Source: CALLPQ01 sp964392325
Lineage (GTDB): Bacteria > Pseudomonadota > Alphaproteobacteria > Caulobacterales > Parvularculaceae
DNA: 64,000 nucleotides
Direction of reading: 5' to 3'
Assembly (NCBI GenBank): GCA_964392325.1
Contig: CAYMPJ010000002.1
Span: forward strand, 152,526-216,525
Below the pieces are notes generated by a model. That model did not search any database. It was not told where the DNA came from and worked only from the letters and a program-made list of their open reading frames with translations. This document shows, in pieces, positions 36,356-43,477 of the stretch. The position numbers were made by a program, and so were the translations under genes. Position 1 is the stretch's first letter. Every line of letters begins with the position of its first letter.

Positions 36356-37576
36356 TTATCCCAACATCTGGTGTGTCTTGTGTAAACCCGCAACCAGAGC
36401 AGCAACATCTTCATGGGTATTATATGCTGCAAATGAGGCCCGCGCCGTTGCACTTACCCCAAGACGCTTCATTAACGGTTGTGCACAATGATGACCAGCC
36501 CGAATAGCGATACCGCTACGGTCTAATATCGTCGATATATCGTGAGGGTGCGCATTCTCCATACCAAAACAAATAATCGGGGCTTTGTTTTCAGCCTGCC
36601 CGTAAAGCGTTATAAAATTGAGTTTGCGCAATTCCTCCAGCGCATGAGTCCCAAGGGCTATTTCATGAGCGGCAATAGCCTCTATTCCGGTTTCCATCAT
36701 CCAGCCCAATGCAGCGCTGTAGGCGATCACCTCAATGATCGCCGGTGTCCCGGCCTCAAATCGATGGGGCGATTCATTATAAGTGACCCCGTCTTGAGTT
36801 ACGATATCAATCATTTCCCCGCCGCCGCGAAAAGGGGGGAGAGAATTCATGAGGTCACGTTTACCATAAAGAACACCGACACCCGTGGGTCCATATTGTT
36901 TATGGCCAGTCATCACATAAAAATCGCAATCAATATCTTGAACGTCGATCTTGCTATGAACACTCGCCTGACAGCCATCAAAGAGGATCTTTGCACCATG
37001 CTCATGAGCGATACGGCTCAACTCTTTTGCCGGGGTTATTGCGCCCAATACATTAGACATATGGGAAATAGCTACAAGTTTCGTTCGTTTACTGAATAAT
37101 TCTTTATAGCTATCTAAATCAATTTCACCATCATCAGAAACATCAAGCCACTTTAATACGACACCAAAACGCTCGCGCAACATATGCCATGGCACAATAT
37201 TGGAATGATGCTCCATCACCGAGAGAATAATTTCATCGCCTTCGCGTAAGCCATCCGCCCCCATCGCATAAGCAACAAGATTAAACGCATCGGTACCACC
37301 AGAGGTGAAGATGATTTCGTCTTTATGAGTGGAATTAATAAATTTTGCAGTTATCTCGCGCGCCTCTTCAAAGCGCATTGTCGCCTCATTGGAAAGGAGA
37401 TGCAAACCACGATGAACATTGGCATATCCATTTTCCATGACATCAACCATGGCATCTATAACTTTGCGAGGCTTTTGCGCCGACGCGGCATTATCGAGAT
37501 AGGTCAGCTCTTTTCCATGTATCTCACGAGATAAAATCGGAAATTGCTTGCGGATCAAGTCAACATCATAACTCAT
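36356..37576 (-). CDS. sufS: Cysteine desulfurase SufS
   Basis: SufS takes sulfur from cysteine as a persulfide using PLP. The 406-residue protein is a group II enzyme: YLDNAASAQKP, SVMEHHSNIVPWHMLRER, the PLP lysine in MTGHKQYGPTGVGVLYG, and the sulfur-accepting Cys in RAGHHCAQPLMKRLG. It overlaps sufD by four bases (ATGA) and is followed by sufT. Confidence 0.96.
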   Translation of the reverse strand: MSYDVDLIRKQFPILSREIHGKELTYLDNAASAQKPRKVIDAMVDVMENGYANVHRGLHLLSNEATMRFEEAREITAKFINSTHKDEIIFTSGGTDAFNLVAYAMGADGLREGDEIILSVMEHHSNIVPWHMLRERFGVVLKWLDVSDDGEIDLDSYKELFSKRTKLVAISHMSNVLGAITPAKELSRIAHEHGAKILFDGCQASVHSKIDVQDIDCDFYVMTGHKQYGPTGVGVLYGKRDLMNSLPPFRGGGEMIDIVTQDGVTYNESPHRFEAGTPAIIEVIAYSAALGWMMETGIEAIAAHEIALGTHALEELRKLNFITLYGQAENKAPIICFGMENAHPHDISTILDRSGIAIRAGHHCAQPLMKRLGVSATARASFAAYNTHEDVAALVAGLHKTHQMLG

Positions 37577-38844
37577 CGCGCAACCCTTTTTTCCGCACTC
37601 TCGCTCAACCAGTTAAGGGCACGATCGCGAAAAATTTCTGCAAAATCTTCATTGTCCATTTCATCAAAAATTTCAGCAAGAAAAGCCTCGACCAGAAGCG
37701 AACGCGCCTCTGGTTCGCTAAGCCCGCGCTGGCGCATGTAAAAAATTGCATCTTCATCAAGAGCACCAGACGTTGAACCATGAGCGCACTCAACATCGTC
37801 AGCATAAATTTCAAGTTCTGGTTTGTGGTTCACTGTCGCGCGATCAGACAAAAGCATCGCATTGGCCTGCATATTCGCATCTGTCTTTTGGCCTGGGCGC
37901 TCAACTAAAAACTTTCCCTGAAAAACGCCTGTCGCATTGTCGCGCAATACTGATTTATGTTGCTGCGTGGTTACGCAATTTTCAGCATCATGAATAATAT
38001 GAGAGGTCTGATCACTATGACGATGACCGCCCAGCATGGAAGCACTGAACAAAGATGCCTCAGCGCCCTCCCCGGTAAAATGTATTCTTGTCTCGGCCCG
38101 GGCACTTTTCGCGCCATTTAATAAGGCATATTGAGAAAACCGTGCGCTTGCATCCAATTGCACAGCGCATAATGACATATCAACACCGTGATCGCCTCCA
38201 TCACAATAGAGCGTGCGCGATAAATGCGCGCCCTCGCCCATACGAATTTCGGTCAAGAGATTATCGAAAAAATGCGTATCGGTTTCTTCCAGTGTTTCCA
38301 ATAAACTGGCACTCGCCCCATCATCGAGCGAGAATAAAATGCGCGCATGATGTCCTGAACCCTCTGCCGTTCGTCTAATATGGATAGGCGCATGTACCAT
38401 GGTATCGCGGGCAATCGCTATAATGATTGTTTCATGAGCCATGCTCGCGTTTAATGTTGCCATGGGATGATCGGCGACCAAGGTCTGCAAATTTGCAACT
38501 TGATCTGTAACGCGAAGGGTTACGCCAGCAGGTACATTACTGCCCCAATGAGCGCCGTCCTTATCAAGCGTAATCGTAAAGGCACCGACATTGGAAAAAC
38601 GCGATGGCCCCTGAAATGATGCTTGGGCGTCGGCGGGCCCGGATACTTCCTCATTCCCGTCACCGCTCAATGCGTTGCGCAAATCGGTCCACTTCCACGC
38701 TTCCATACGTCGATGGGGCAAGCCGGTTTTTGCAAAACTCTCGAACAAAACCTTGCGCGCCTCGCCGTCGCTCTGGCGTGTCATGAGCGCGGACATAAGC
38801 CCTGCCTCATAGGTGGTCGGATTTAATAATAGCGGATGAGCCAT
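37573..38844 (-). CDS. sufD: Fe-S cluster assembly protein SufD
   Basis: SufD partners SufB and SufC in the scaffold complex. The 423-residue protein has SufB/SufD beta-helix features, including GGHRHSDQTSHIIHDAENC, the conserved ECAHGSTSGALDEDAIFYMRQRG-type C-terminal part and a start MEAWKWTDLRNAL. sufC ends two bases upstream, and sufS overlaps its end. Confidence 0.95.
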   Translation of the reverse strand: MAHPLLLNPTTYEAGLMSALMTRQSDGEARKVLFESFAKTGLPHRRMEAWKWTDLRNALSGDGNEEVSGPADAQASFQGPSRFSNVGAFTITLDKDGAHWGSNVPAGVTLRVTDQVANLQTLVADHPMATLNASMAHETIIIAIARDTMVHAPIHIRRTAEGSGHHARILFSLDDGASASLLETLEETDTHFFDNLLTEIRMGEGAHLSRTLYCDGGDHGVDMSLCAVQLDASARFSQYALLNGAKSARAETRIHFTGEGAEASLFSASMLGGHRHSDQTSHIIHDAENCVTTQQHKSVLRDNATGVFQGKFLVERPGQKTDANMQANAMLLSDRATVNHKPELEIYADDVECAHGSTSGALDEDAIFYMRQRGLSEPEARSLLVEAFLAEIFDEMDNEDFAEIFRDRALNWLSESAEKRVAR

Positions 38845-38846
38845 AA

Positions 38847-39608
38847 TCAGGCCGCCTCAATAAATTGATCGTAACCGGATTTTTCAAGCTCCAGAGCCAG
38901 TTCCGGCCCGCCTGATTTGACGATACGCCCCCCGGCCAGCACATGCACACGGTCCGGTTTGATGTAATCCAGCAAGCGTTGATAATGGGTAATTACAAGA
39001 AAACTACGCCCGCTGCCCCCCGATTGGCCGCCTCGCAATTCATTGACCACATCGCCAACCATTTTAAGGGCATCAATATCCAAGCCACTATCCGTTTCAT
39101 CCATGATGCAAACCCGCGGTTCAAAAATCGCCATTTGCAACATTTCCATACGTTTTTTCTCACCGCCCGAAAAACCGACATTAAAGGGACGTTTAAGCTT
39201 TTCATCGCTTAGCCCGACCAGTTTTGATTTTTTCCGGATAAGACGCAAAAAATCAGCCGCGGAGATTTCTTCTTCGCCGCGCATTTTTCGTTGTGAATTA
39301 AGCGCGGTACGAATGAAATTCATCGTTGCAACACCGGGTATTTCCATTGGATGCTGAAACGATAAGAAGACACCGGCTGCTGCACGCTCATTTGGGTCAA
39401 GCGTCAGCAAATCGGTGTCATCAATAGTAATGCTGCCAGACGTGATTTCATAATCCTCACGTCCAGCAATAGTATTAGACAATGTCGATTTGCCCGAGCC
39501 GTTTGGCCCCATTATCGCATGGACCTCACCAGCCGGGACTTTGAGAGAAAGTCCATTGAGAATTTGCACTTCTTCCACGCTCGCGTGAAGATTATCAATA
39601 GAAAGCAT
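38847..39608 (-). CDS. sufC: Fe-S cluster assembly ATPase SufC
   Basis: SufC is an ABC-type ATPase driving SufBC2D conformational change. The 253-residue protein has IMGPNGSGKSTLSNTIAG (Walker A), FNVGFSGGEKKRMEM (signature) and VCIMDETDSGLDIDAL (Walker B). In most genomes sufB directly precedes it; here a SulP gene is 85 bases upstream. Two small hairpins lie in its leader. Confidence 0.97.
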   Translation of the reverse strand: MLSIDNLHASVEEVQILNGLSLKVPAGEVHAIMGPNGSGKSTLSNTIAGREDYEITSGSITIDDTDLLTLDPNERAAAGVFLSFQHPMEIPGVATMNFIRTALNSQRKMRGEEEISAADFLRLIRKKSKLVGLSDEKLKRPFNVGFSGGEKKRMEMLQMAIFEPRVCIMDETDSGLDIDALKMVGDVVNELRGGQSGGSGRSFLVITHYQRLLDYIKPDRVHVLAGGRIVKSGGPELALELEKSGYDQFIEAA

Positions 39609-39626
39609 GTTCCTACCCTTTTTTTA

Positions 39627-39652
39627 CGAGGACCCCTCGGAGTCCCGACTCC
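39627..39652 (-). repeat. Two adjacent short hairpins in the sufC leader
   Basis: CGAGG-ACC-CCTCG (39627-39639) and GGAGTC-CC-GACTCC (39639-39652) are perfect small inverted repeats between the SulP gene and sufC. On the coding strand no T-run follows, so they are not a standard terminator; they could stabilise or tune the sufC message. Confidence 0.5.
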
Positions 39653-39693
39653 TACTATTTTTCTTCACACTTAGCGAGAAAGAAGGCTTCATA

Positions 39694-41412
39694 TTAACTG
39701 GCCGGACTCGGCGCAGCGTCCAGTCCTGCTTTACTTTTAACGCTTTCCATTTCTTCTTGTACGGCCGCACGCAGAGCCTCAATACGGGTTTCATATTCAT
39801 TATCAACGGATAAACATTGATCCGCATTGAGCCCCGTGAGCACGCTACGAACGCTGTCTCGCATACCGCTGACAAAGACTGTTTTACCCGCTTGCTTTGC
39901 ATCGCAAGCAATCGTTTCAACAGCGCGCGCCGCCGAAACATCGATAAATGACACACGCGAGAAATCAAGAACCATTGCACCCGTATGTTTCTTGGAGCGC
40001 TCACGCATTTGATGCCCCAAATCGGCAGCAGCACCAAAACTGAGCGGACCACCAAAATCAAACATTGTTACACGGCCTTTGGCTTGTTCCAGCAACTTAA
40101 GCTCGTCCGGTGTTGTCATACGCGGCTGCGGCTCTGCTGCATTTGCCAATTGCTCGTCAGCAATACGCTTAACAAATGTCAATGCTGCCAGGAATACGCC
40201 AACAAATACCGCCGTAATCAAGTCAACGAAAACTGTTAACCCAAGTACAAGCGCCATTAAGATCAAATCCCAACGCGGCCCCTTATGGGCACGCCTTAGA
40301 TAGGCAACATCAATAATGTCATAGCCAACCTTAACCAGAATACCTGCAAGCACCGCATGAGGAATTTGCGAGGCAAGCGGCGCAAGCACAATCACAACCG
40401 CCAATAGCAGCAATGAATGTATCATGCCGGAAACCTTTGTGCGTCCGCCCGTGCGGATATTAATCACGGTACGCATTGTAGCCCCGGCGCTTGGAATTGC
40501 TCCAAACAATCCGGCAACCGTATTACCAATGCCTTGCCCGATCAGTTCACGATCTGAGTCATGGCGGGTGCGAGTCATATTATCGGCTACCAGAGAGGTC
40601 AGCAGACTATCAATCGCACCAAGAGCAGCAAGCGTTAATCCCGCCTCAAGAACAATCAAAAATGTATCTTGTGACAATGACGGTAAGATGAATTGCGGAA
40701 ATCCTGTAGGAATTTCCCCGAGAATTGGAGCGCTTTCCGGAAAGAAACCGATACTATTCAAAACCAGGCTGAGTATTGTGCCGATAATAAGAGCGGCCAA
40801 CGCGCCTGGCAGATATTTACCCAATGATTTGGGCCATGTGAAAATAATCGCCAACGTCGTGACCCCGACAATTAATGCCGCCATATTTGGATCAACAACG
40901 GCATCAGGAATTGCCTGAATAGCAGGGATGGTTCCCTTACCTTCTGGCTCATGTCCAAAAAGGCGCGCCGCCTGAAGTGCAATAATAATAACGCCAATGC
41001 CGCTCATAAATCCGGATATGACCGGATACGGAACAAGCTTGATATATTGCCCCAGTTTCATGAAGCCAAATGCAATTTGCAACAACCCGGCAAGCACCAC
41101 CGCGGCAAAAACCAAAGCCGGATTACCGGAAAGCGACGCAAAAACGCCGGCAAACACAACAACCATCGGCCCTGTCGGACCTGTAACCTGTGAACCGGTT
41201 CCGCCAAAAAGCGAGGCCAGGAAACCAACAATAATCGCGCCCCAAAGACCAGCAATAGGACCAGCCCCGGAGGCCTCGCCAAATGCAAGCGCCAATGGCA
41301 GAGCAACCACACCGGCTGTAATACCGCCATACATATCACCCTTCAAATTTGAAAAATCGAGGAAGGGTGTTTTTTGCGATCCGGAATTAAATGAAGAATT
41401 TGTTTCAGACAT
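39694..41412 (-). CDS. SulP-family anion (probably bicarbonate) transporter with STAS domain
   Basis: A 572-residue inner-membrane transporter with about 10-14 helices and a cytoplasmic STAS domain (about residues 440-550, with VLDFSRVSFIDVSAARAVE). SulP signatures include YGGITAGVVALPLALAFGEASG at the start and LFGAIPSAGATMRTVINIRTGG. SulP carriers move sulfate, bicarbonate or dicarboxylates. A beta-carbonic anhydrase gene 34 bases upstream suggests bicarbonate. A strong GGAGACATATAA site precedes the ATG. It lies between sufC and the carbonic anhydrase within the suf locus. Confidence 0.9.
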   Translation of the reverse strand: MSETNSSFNSGSQKTPFLDFSNLKGDMYGGITAGVVALPLALAFGEASGAGPIAGLWGAIIVGFLASLFGGTGSQVTGPTGPMVVVFAGVFASLSGNPALVFAAVVLAGLLQIAFGFMKLGQYIKLVPYPVISGFMSGIGVIIIALQAARLFGHEPEGKGTIPAIQAIPDAVVDPNMAALIVGVTTLAIIFTWPKSLGKYLPGALAALIIGTILSLVLNSIGFFPESAPILGEIPTGFPQFILPSLSQDTFLIVLEAGLTLAALGAIDSLLTSLVADNMTRTRHDSDRELIGQGIGNTVAGLFGAIPSAGATMRTVINIRTGGRTKVSGMIHSLLLLAVVIVLAPLASQIPHAVLAGILVKVGYDIIDVAYLRRAHKGPRWDLILMALVLGLTVFVDLITAVFVGVFLAALTFVKRIADEQLANAAEPQPRMTTPDELKLLEQAKGRVTMFDFGGPLSFGAAADLGHQMRERSKKHTGAMVLDFSRVSFIDVSAARAVETIACDAKQAGKTVFVSGMRDSVRSVLTGLNADQCLSVDNEYETRIEALRAAVQEEMESVKSKAGLDAAPSPAS

Positions 41413-41446
41413 TTATATGTCTCCTAGAACAAAATAATAATCAGGG

Positions 41447-42103
41447 TTAACCGCAATCATGAAGCTTCGAGACAACTTCAGAATATCGTTTTGATACTGG
41501 TACAAAATCTTTGGCCGTCTCGCTATAAGCGCCGATTTCGCCGGATTTGATATCATATACCCACCCATGAAGGCTAAGTTCACCAGCTGCCATAGCCACA
41601 GCAACACTCGGGTGTGTTTTCAAGTGCTGAAGCTGCAATATCACATTTTGCTCAAGAAGTTCCTGCATGCGTTGCACGGGCGTCATTTTTTCGCCAATAC
41701 GATCGACGACCTGCACCGCAGCCTTTGAATAACCAAGCCACTCTTTGACATGCGGCAGGGAATCCAAACCTTCAGGGTTCATAGCCCCCTTCATCGCGCC
41801 ACATTCAGTATGCCCACATATAACAATGTGCGGCACTTTTAAAACGGATACCGCAAATTCGATAGATGCAGTCATCCCGCCTGTATGATTGGTGTGAGGC
41901 GGTACGATATTACCAGCATTTCTGCACACGAATAATTCACCCGGTGGCGATTGCGTAATCATTCCGGTTTCTATCCGGGAATCAGAACATGTGATAAACA
42001 AAACTTCAGGCGATTGACCCTGACTTAGTTTTTCAAATAGCTCCTGATTTTGCGGGTAAACTTCCTTTTGAAATTTTACGACACCTTCAATGAACTTGGC
42101 CAT
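41447..42103 (-). CDS. Beta-class carbonic anhydrase
   Basis: The enzyme interconverts CO2 and bicarbonate with zinc. The 218-residue protein has the zinc ligands Cys39 and Asp41 in FITCSDSRIE (Arg43 being the partner), and His98 and Cys101 in ICGHTECGAMKG. The length and the GELFVCRNAGNIVPP segment are normal. AAAGGA precedes the ATG. It is followed by the SulP gene, a known pairing. An AT-rich, gene-free stretch of 166 bases upstream (42104-42269) probably holds its own promoter. Confidence 0.95.
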   Translation of the reverse strand: MAKFIEGVVKFQKEVYPQNQELFEKLSQGQSPEVLFITCSDSRIETGMITQSPPGELFVCRNAGNIVPPHTNHTGGMTASIEFAVSVLKVPHIVICGHTECGAMKGAMNPEGLDSLPHVKEWLGYSKAAVQVVDRIGEKMTPVQRMQELLEQNVILQLQHLKTHPSVAVAMAAGELSLHGWVYDIKSGEIGAYSETAKDFVPVSKRYSEVVSKLHDCG

Positions 42104-42269
42104 ACTCGTGAAATCCTTTCTAATTTAAATTCAAAAATAATTTTTAACTAATTTTTTTACTAAAACTCTCAACTGCACTACAATTTCTCCCCGCTATAAG
42201 TTTAGGTACGTAAAAACTAACATTTCAGATCGCATATTTGACTGTCTTTTATTGAAGCTAACTTTGTTT

Positions 42270-42446
42270 TTAGATTTTTTGACATTTGAACGTACGGACT
42301 TTGTTTGTACTTAATTCGCGAACAGGTTTCTCGCCATCCGGGCAGGTTGGTTCTTGAGAAGATCCTGACAAAACCGACCACCCAATCGCTGCTGAAAGGA
42401 TCAGCGCAATCACTGCAATAAATAAAAGAAATCGATTTTTCTGCAT
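42270..42446 (-). CDS. Small membrane-anchored CP[DE]G protein 3 (58 aa)
   Basis: This 58-codon frame is too short for usual ORF finders. It begins MQKNRFLLFIAVIALILS, a single anchor or signal helix, and its exported part reads TCPDGEKPVRELSTNKVR and TFKCQKI. The two cysteines are 19 residues apart, with CPDGEK after the first and F-x-C at the second, exactly as in the two preceding genes. GGGGAGATAGG precedes the ATG, five bases after the previous stop. Unlike the other two it has no lipobox Cys. No known family was recognised. Confidence 0.75.
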   Translation of the reverse strand: MQKNRFLLFIAVIALILSAAIGWSVLSGSSQEPTCPDGEKPVRELSTNKVRTFKCQKI

Positions 42447-42451
42447 TTAAC

Positions 42452-42664
42452 CTATCTCCCCGCCTGAACTGGTGTTGGCGTCGCTCTACAGCTAAACTTC
42501 CGGGTCTGGTTATTGGTATATTCGTAATGGGGTTTTTCACCTTCCGGGCAAGCGCTCGTTTGAACAGTGTTAGAAGATGCACATGCGGAAATCGAGATTG
42601 CGCTCACCAAAGCAGCAATTCCGGACATTGAAAAAATATTTCGATTTTCCACTATCATTGTCAT
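42452..42664 (-). CDS. Small lipoprotein with CP[DE]G motif 2 (70 aa)
   Basis: A lipoprotein-like 70-residue protein: a short N-terminal segment, a hydrophobic stretch, then the lipobox SISACASS. The mature part has CPEGEKPHYEYTNNQTRKFSC, written here as CPEGEK, 13 residues, then FSC, giving a C-x19-C spacing. Its start overlaps the previous gene by four bases (ATGA). It is the middle member of three tandem paralogues and is probably in the periplasm, anchored to a membrane. Confidence 0.75.
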   Translation of the reverse strand: MTMIVENRNIFSMSGIAALVSAISISACASSNTVQTSACPEGEKPHYEYTNNQTRKFSCRATPTPVQAGR

Positions 42665-42888
42665 ACCTCTTTCACCTTATTAGGTTCGCTACTGTTTATA
42701 CTTTCCAAATCCCCATCCCCATTCGGACAAATAAAGAGAGATGGCCCATGACGTGGTTTATGGCGAATTCTCTCACTACCATCTGGACATGGAGTCTCAT
42801 CGACATAGCCTATCCCTGCGCAACCGGCCAATAACAGTGCGGTGATCAGCAACACAATAAATCCAGTTTGTTGGAAGCTTACCTTCAT
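42661..42888 (-). CDS. Small lipoprotein with CP[DE]G motif 1 (75 aa)
   Basis: A 75-residue lipoprotein: signal helix GFIVLLITALLLAGCAG with the lipobox LAGC. The mature part carries CPDGSE and, exactly 19 residues after the first Cys, a second Cys (FICPNGDG). The start ATG overlaps the stop of the RidA-like gene (TAATG), so translation is coupled. It is the first of three tandem paralogues; the function is unknown. Confidence 0.75.
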   Translation of the reverse strand: MKVSFQQTGFIVLLITALLLAGCAGIGYVDETPCPDGSERIRHKPRHGPSLFICPNGDGDLESINSSEPNKVKEV

Positions 42889-43331
42889 TATTGCTCTCTA
42901 GGTTCTGCACCCAGCCGCGCGCCATGCCCACGCACTGCGGTGCATTCAATCTCAATCTTTGCATTCAATGCCAGTTTTTCAACCGCAACCGTTGTCCGCG
43001 CTGGCGGATTTTCGGGAAAAAAGGTTTTATAAACTTCATTCATTTGTGAAAAATCTTTAATGTTATCGAGAAACACCTGACAACGCACAATATCAGCGTA
43101 ACCCGCATTCACGGTTTTTAACGTCGCACCAATATTTACCAATGTCTGTTTGGTTTCAGCTTTAATGCCCTTGGGAAATTTTTTTGTTTCAGGATCGCGC
43201 CCCAAATGCCCGGCCAGATAAATAACGCCGTTCGCCTCCACCACAGGGGAGAAGGGAAGCGTTTGGGCAGATGCCGCATTACCCAAAATCAAGCTAGACA
43301 CAACTATAAAGATAAATTTTCTAACGGCCAT
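42888..43331 (-). CDS. Exported RidA-family (YjgF/YER057c) protein
   Basis: A 147-residue protein with a signal peptide (FIFIVVSSLILGNAASAQ) before a RidA domain. The conserved Arg in PARTTVAVEKL, the QTLVNIGATLKT helix and the IEIECTAV strand are present. Cytosolic RidA deaminates reactive enamines; periplasmic members are of unknown role. The ATG at 43331 follows AAAGGAAGG; a longer frame to 43478 only translates a dispersed repeat. It heads a tightly coupled run with the three CP[DE]G proteins. Confidence 0.85.
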   Translation of the reverse strand: MAVRKFIFIVVSSLILGNAASAQTLPFSPVVEANGVIYLAGHLGRDPETKKFPKGIKAETKQTLVNIGATLKTVNAGYADIVRCQVFLDNIKDFSQMNEVYKTFFPENPPARTTVAVEKLALNAKIEIECTAVRGHGARLGAEPREQ

Positions 43332-43365
43332 AAGCCTTCCTTTCCAATATGCAAATCCACTCCAC

Positions 43366-43444
43366 ACCCTCATCTTGAGCCTGCCGAAGGATGGACGCGA
43401 ACACCAAACCCTCCGCCATCCTTCGACGAGCTCAGGATGAGGGT
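43366..43444. repeat. REP-like palindromic repeat between sufB and the RidA-like gene
   Basis: Two 29-base arms (43366-43394 and 43416-43444) match as inverted copies at 25 of 29 positions (ACCCTCATCTTGAGCCTGCC facing the CTCAGGATGAGGGT side). The translated arm reads PHPELVEGW, a peptide commonly seen in mis-called frames of alphaproteobacterial genomes, so this is a dispersed repeat. It marks the border of the insertion in the suf operon. Confidence 0.8.
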
Positions 43445-43477
43445 TTTTTATTTGCTTTGTGATTCCCGAAAAACCCA

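Noticed and set aside
40424..41437. Several plus-strand frames opposite the SulP gene
   Set aside because: Shadows of a well-supported transporter gene on the other strand.
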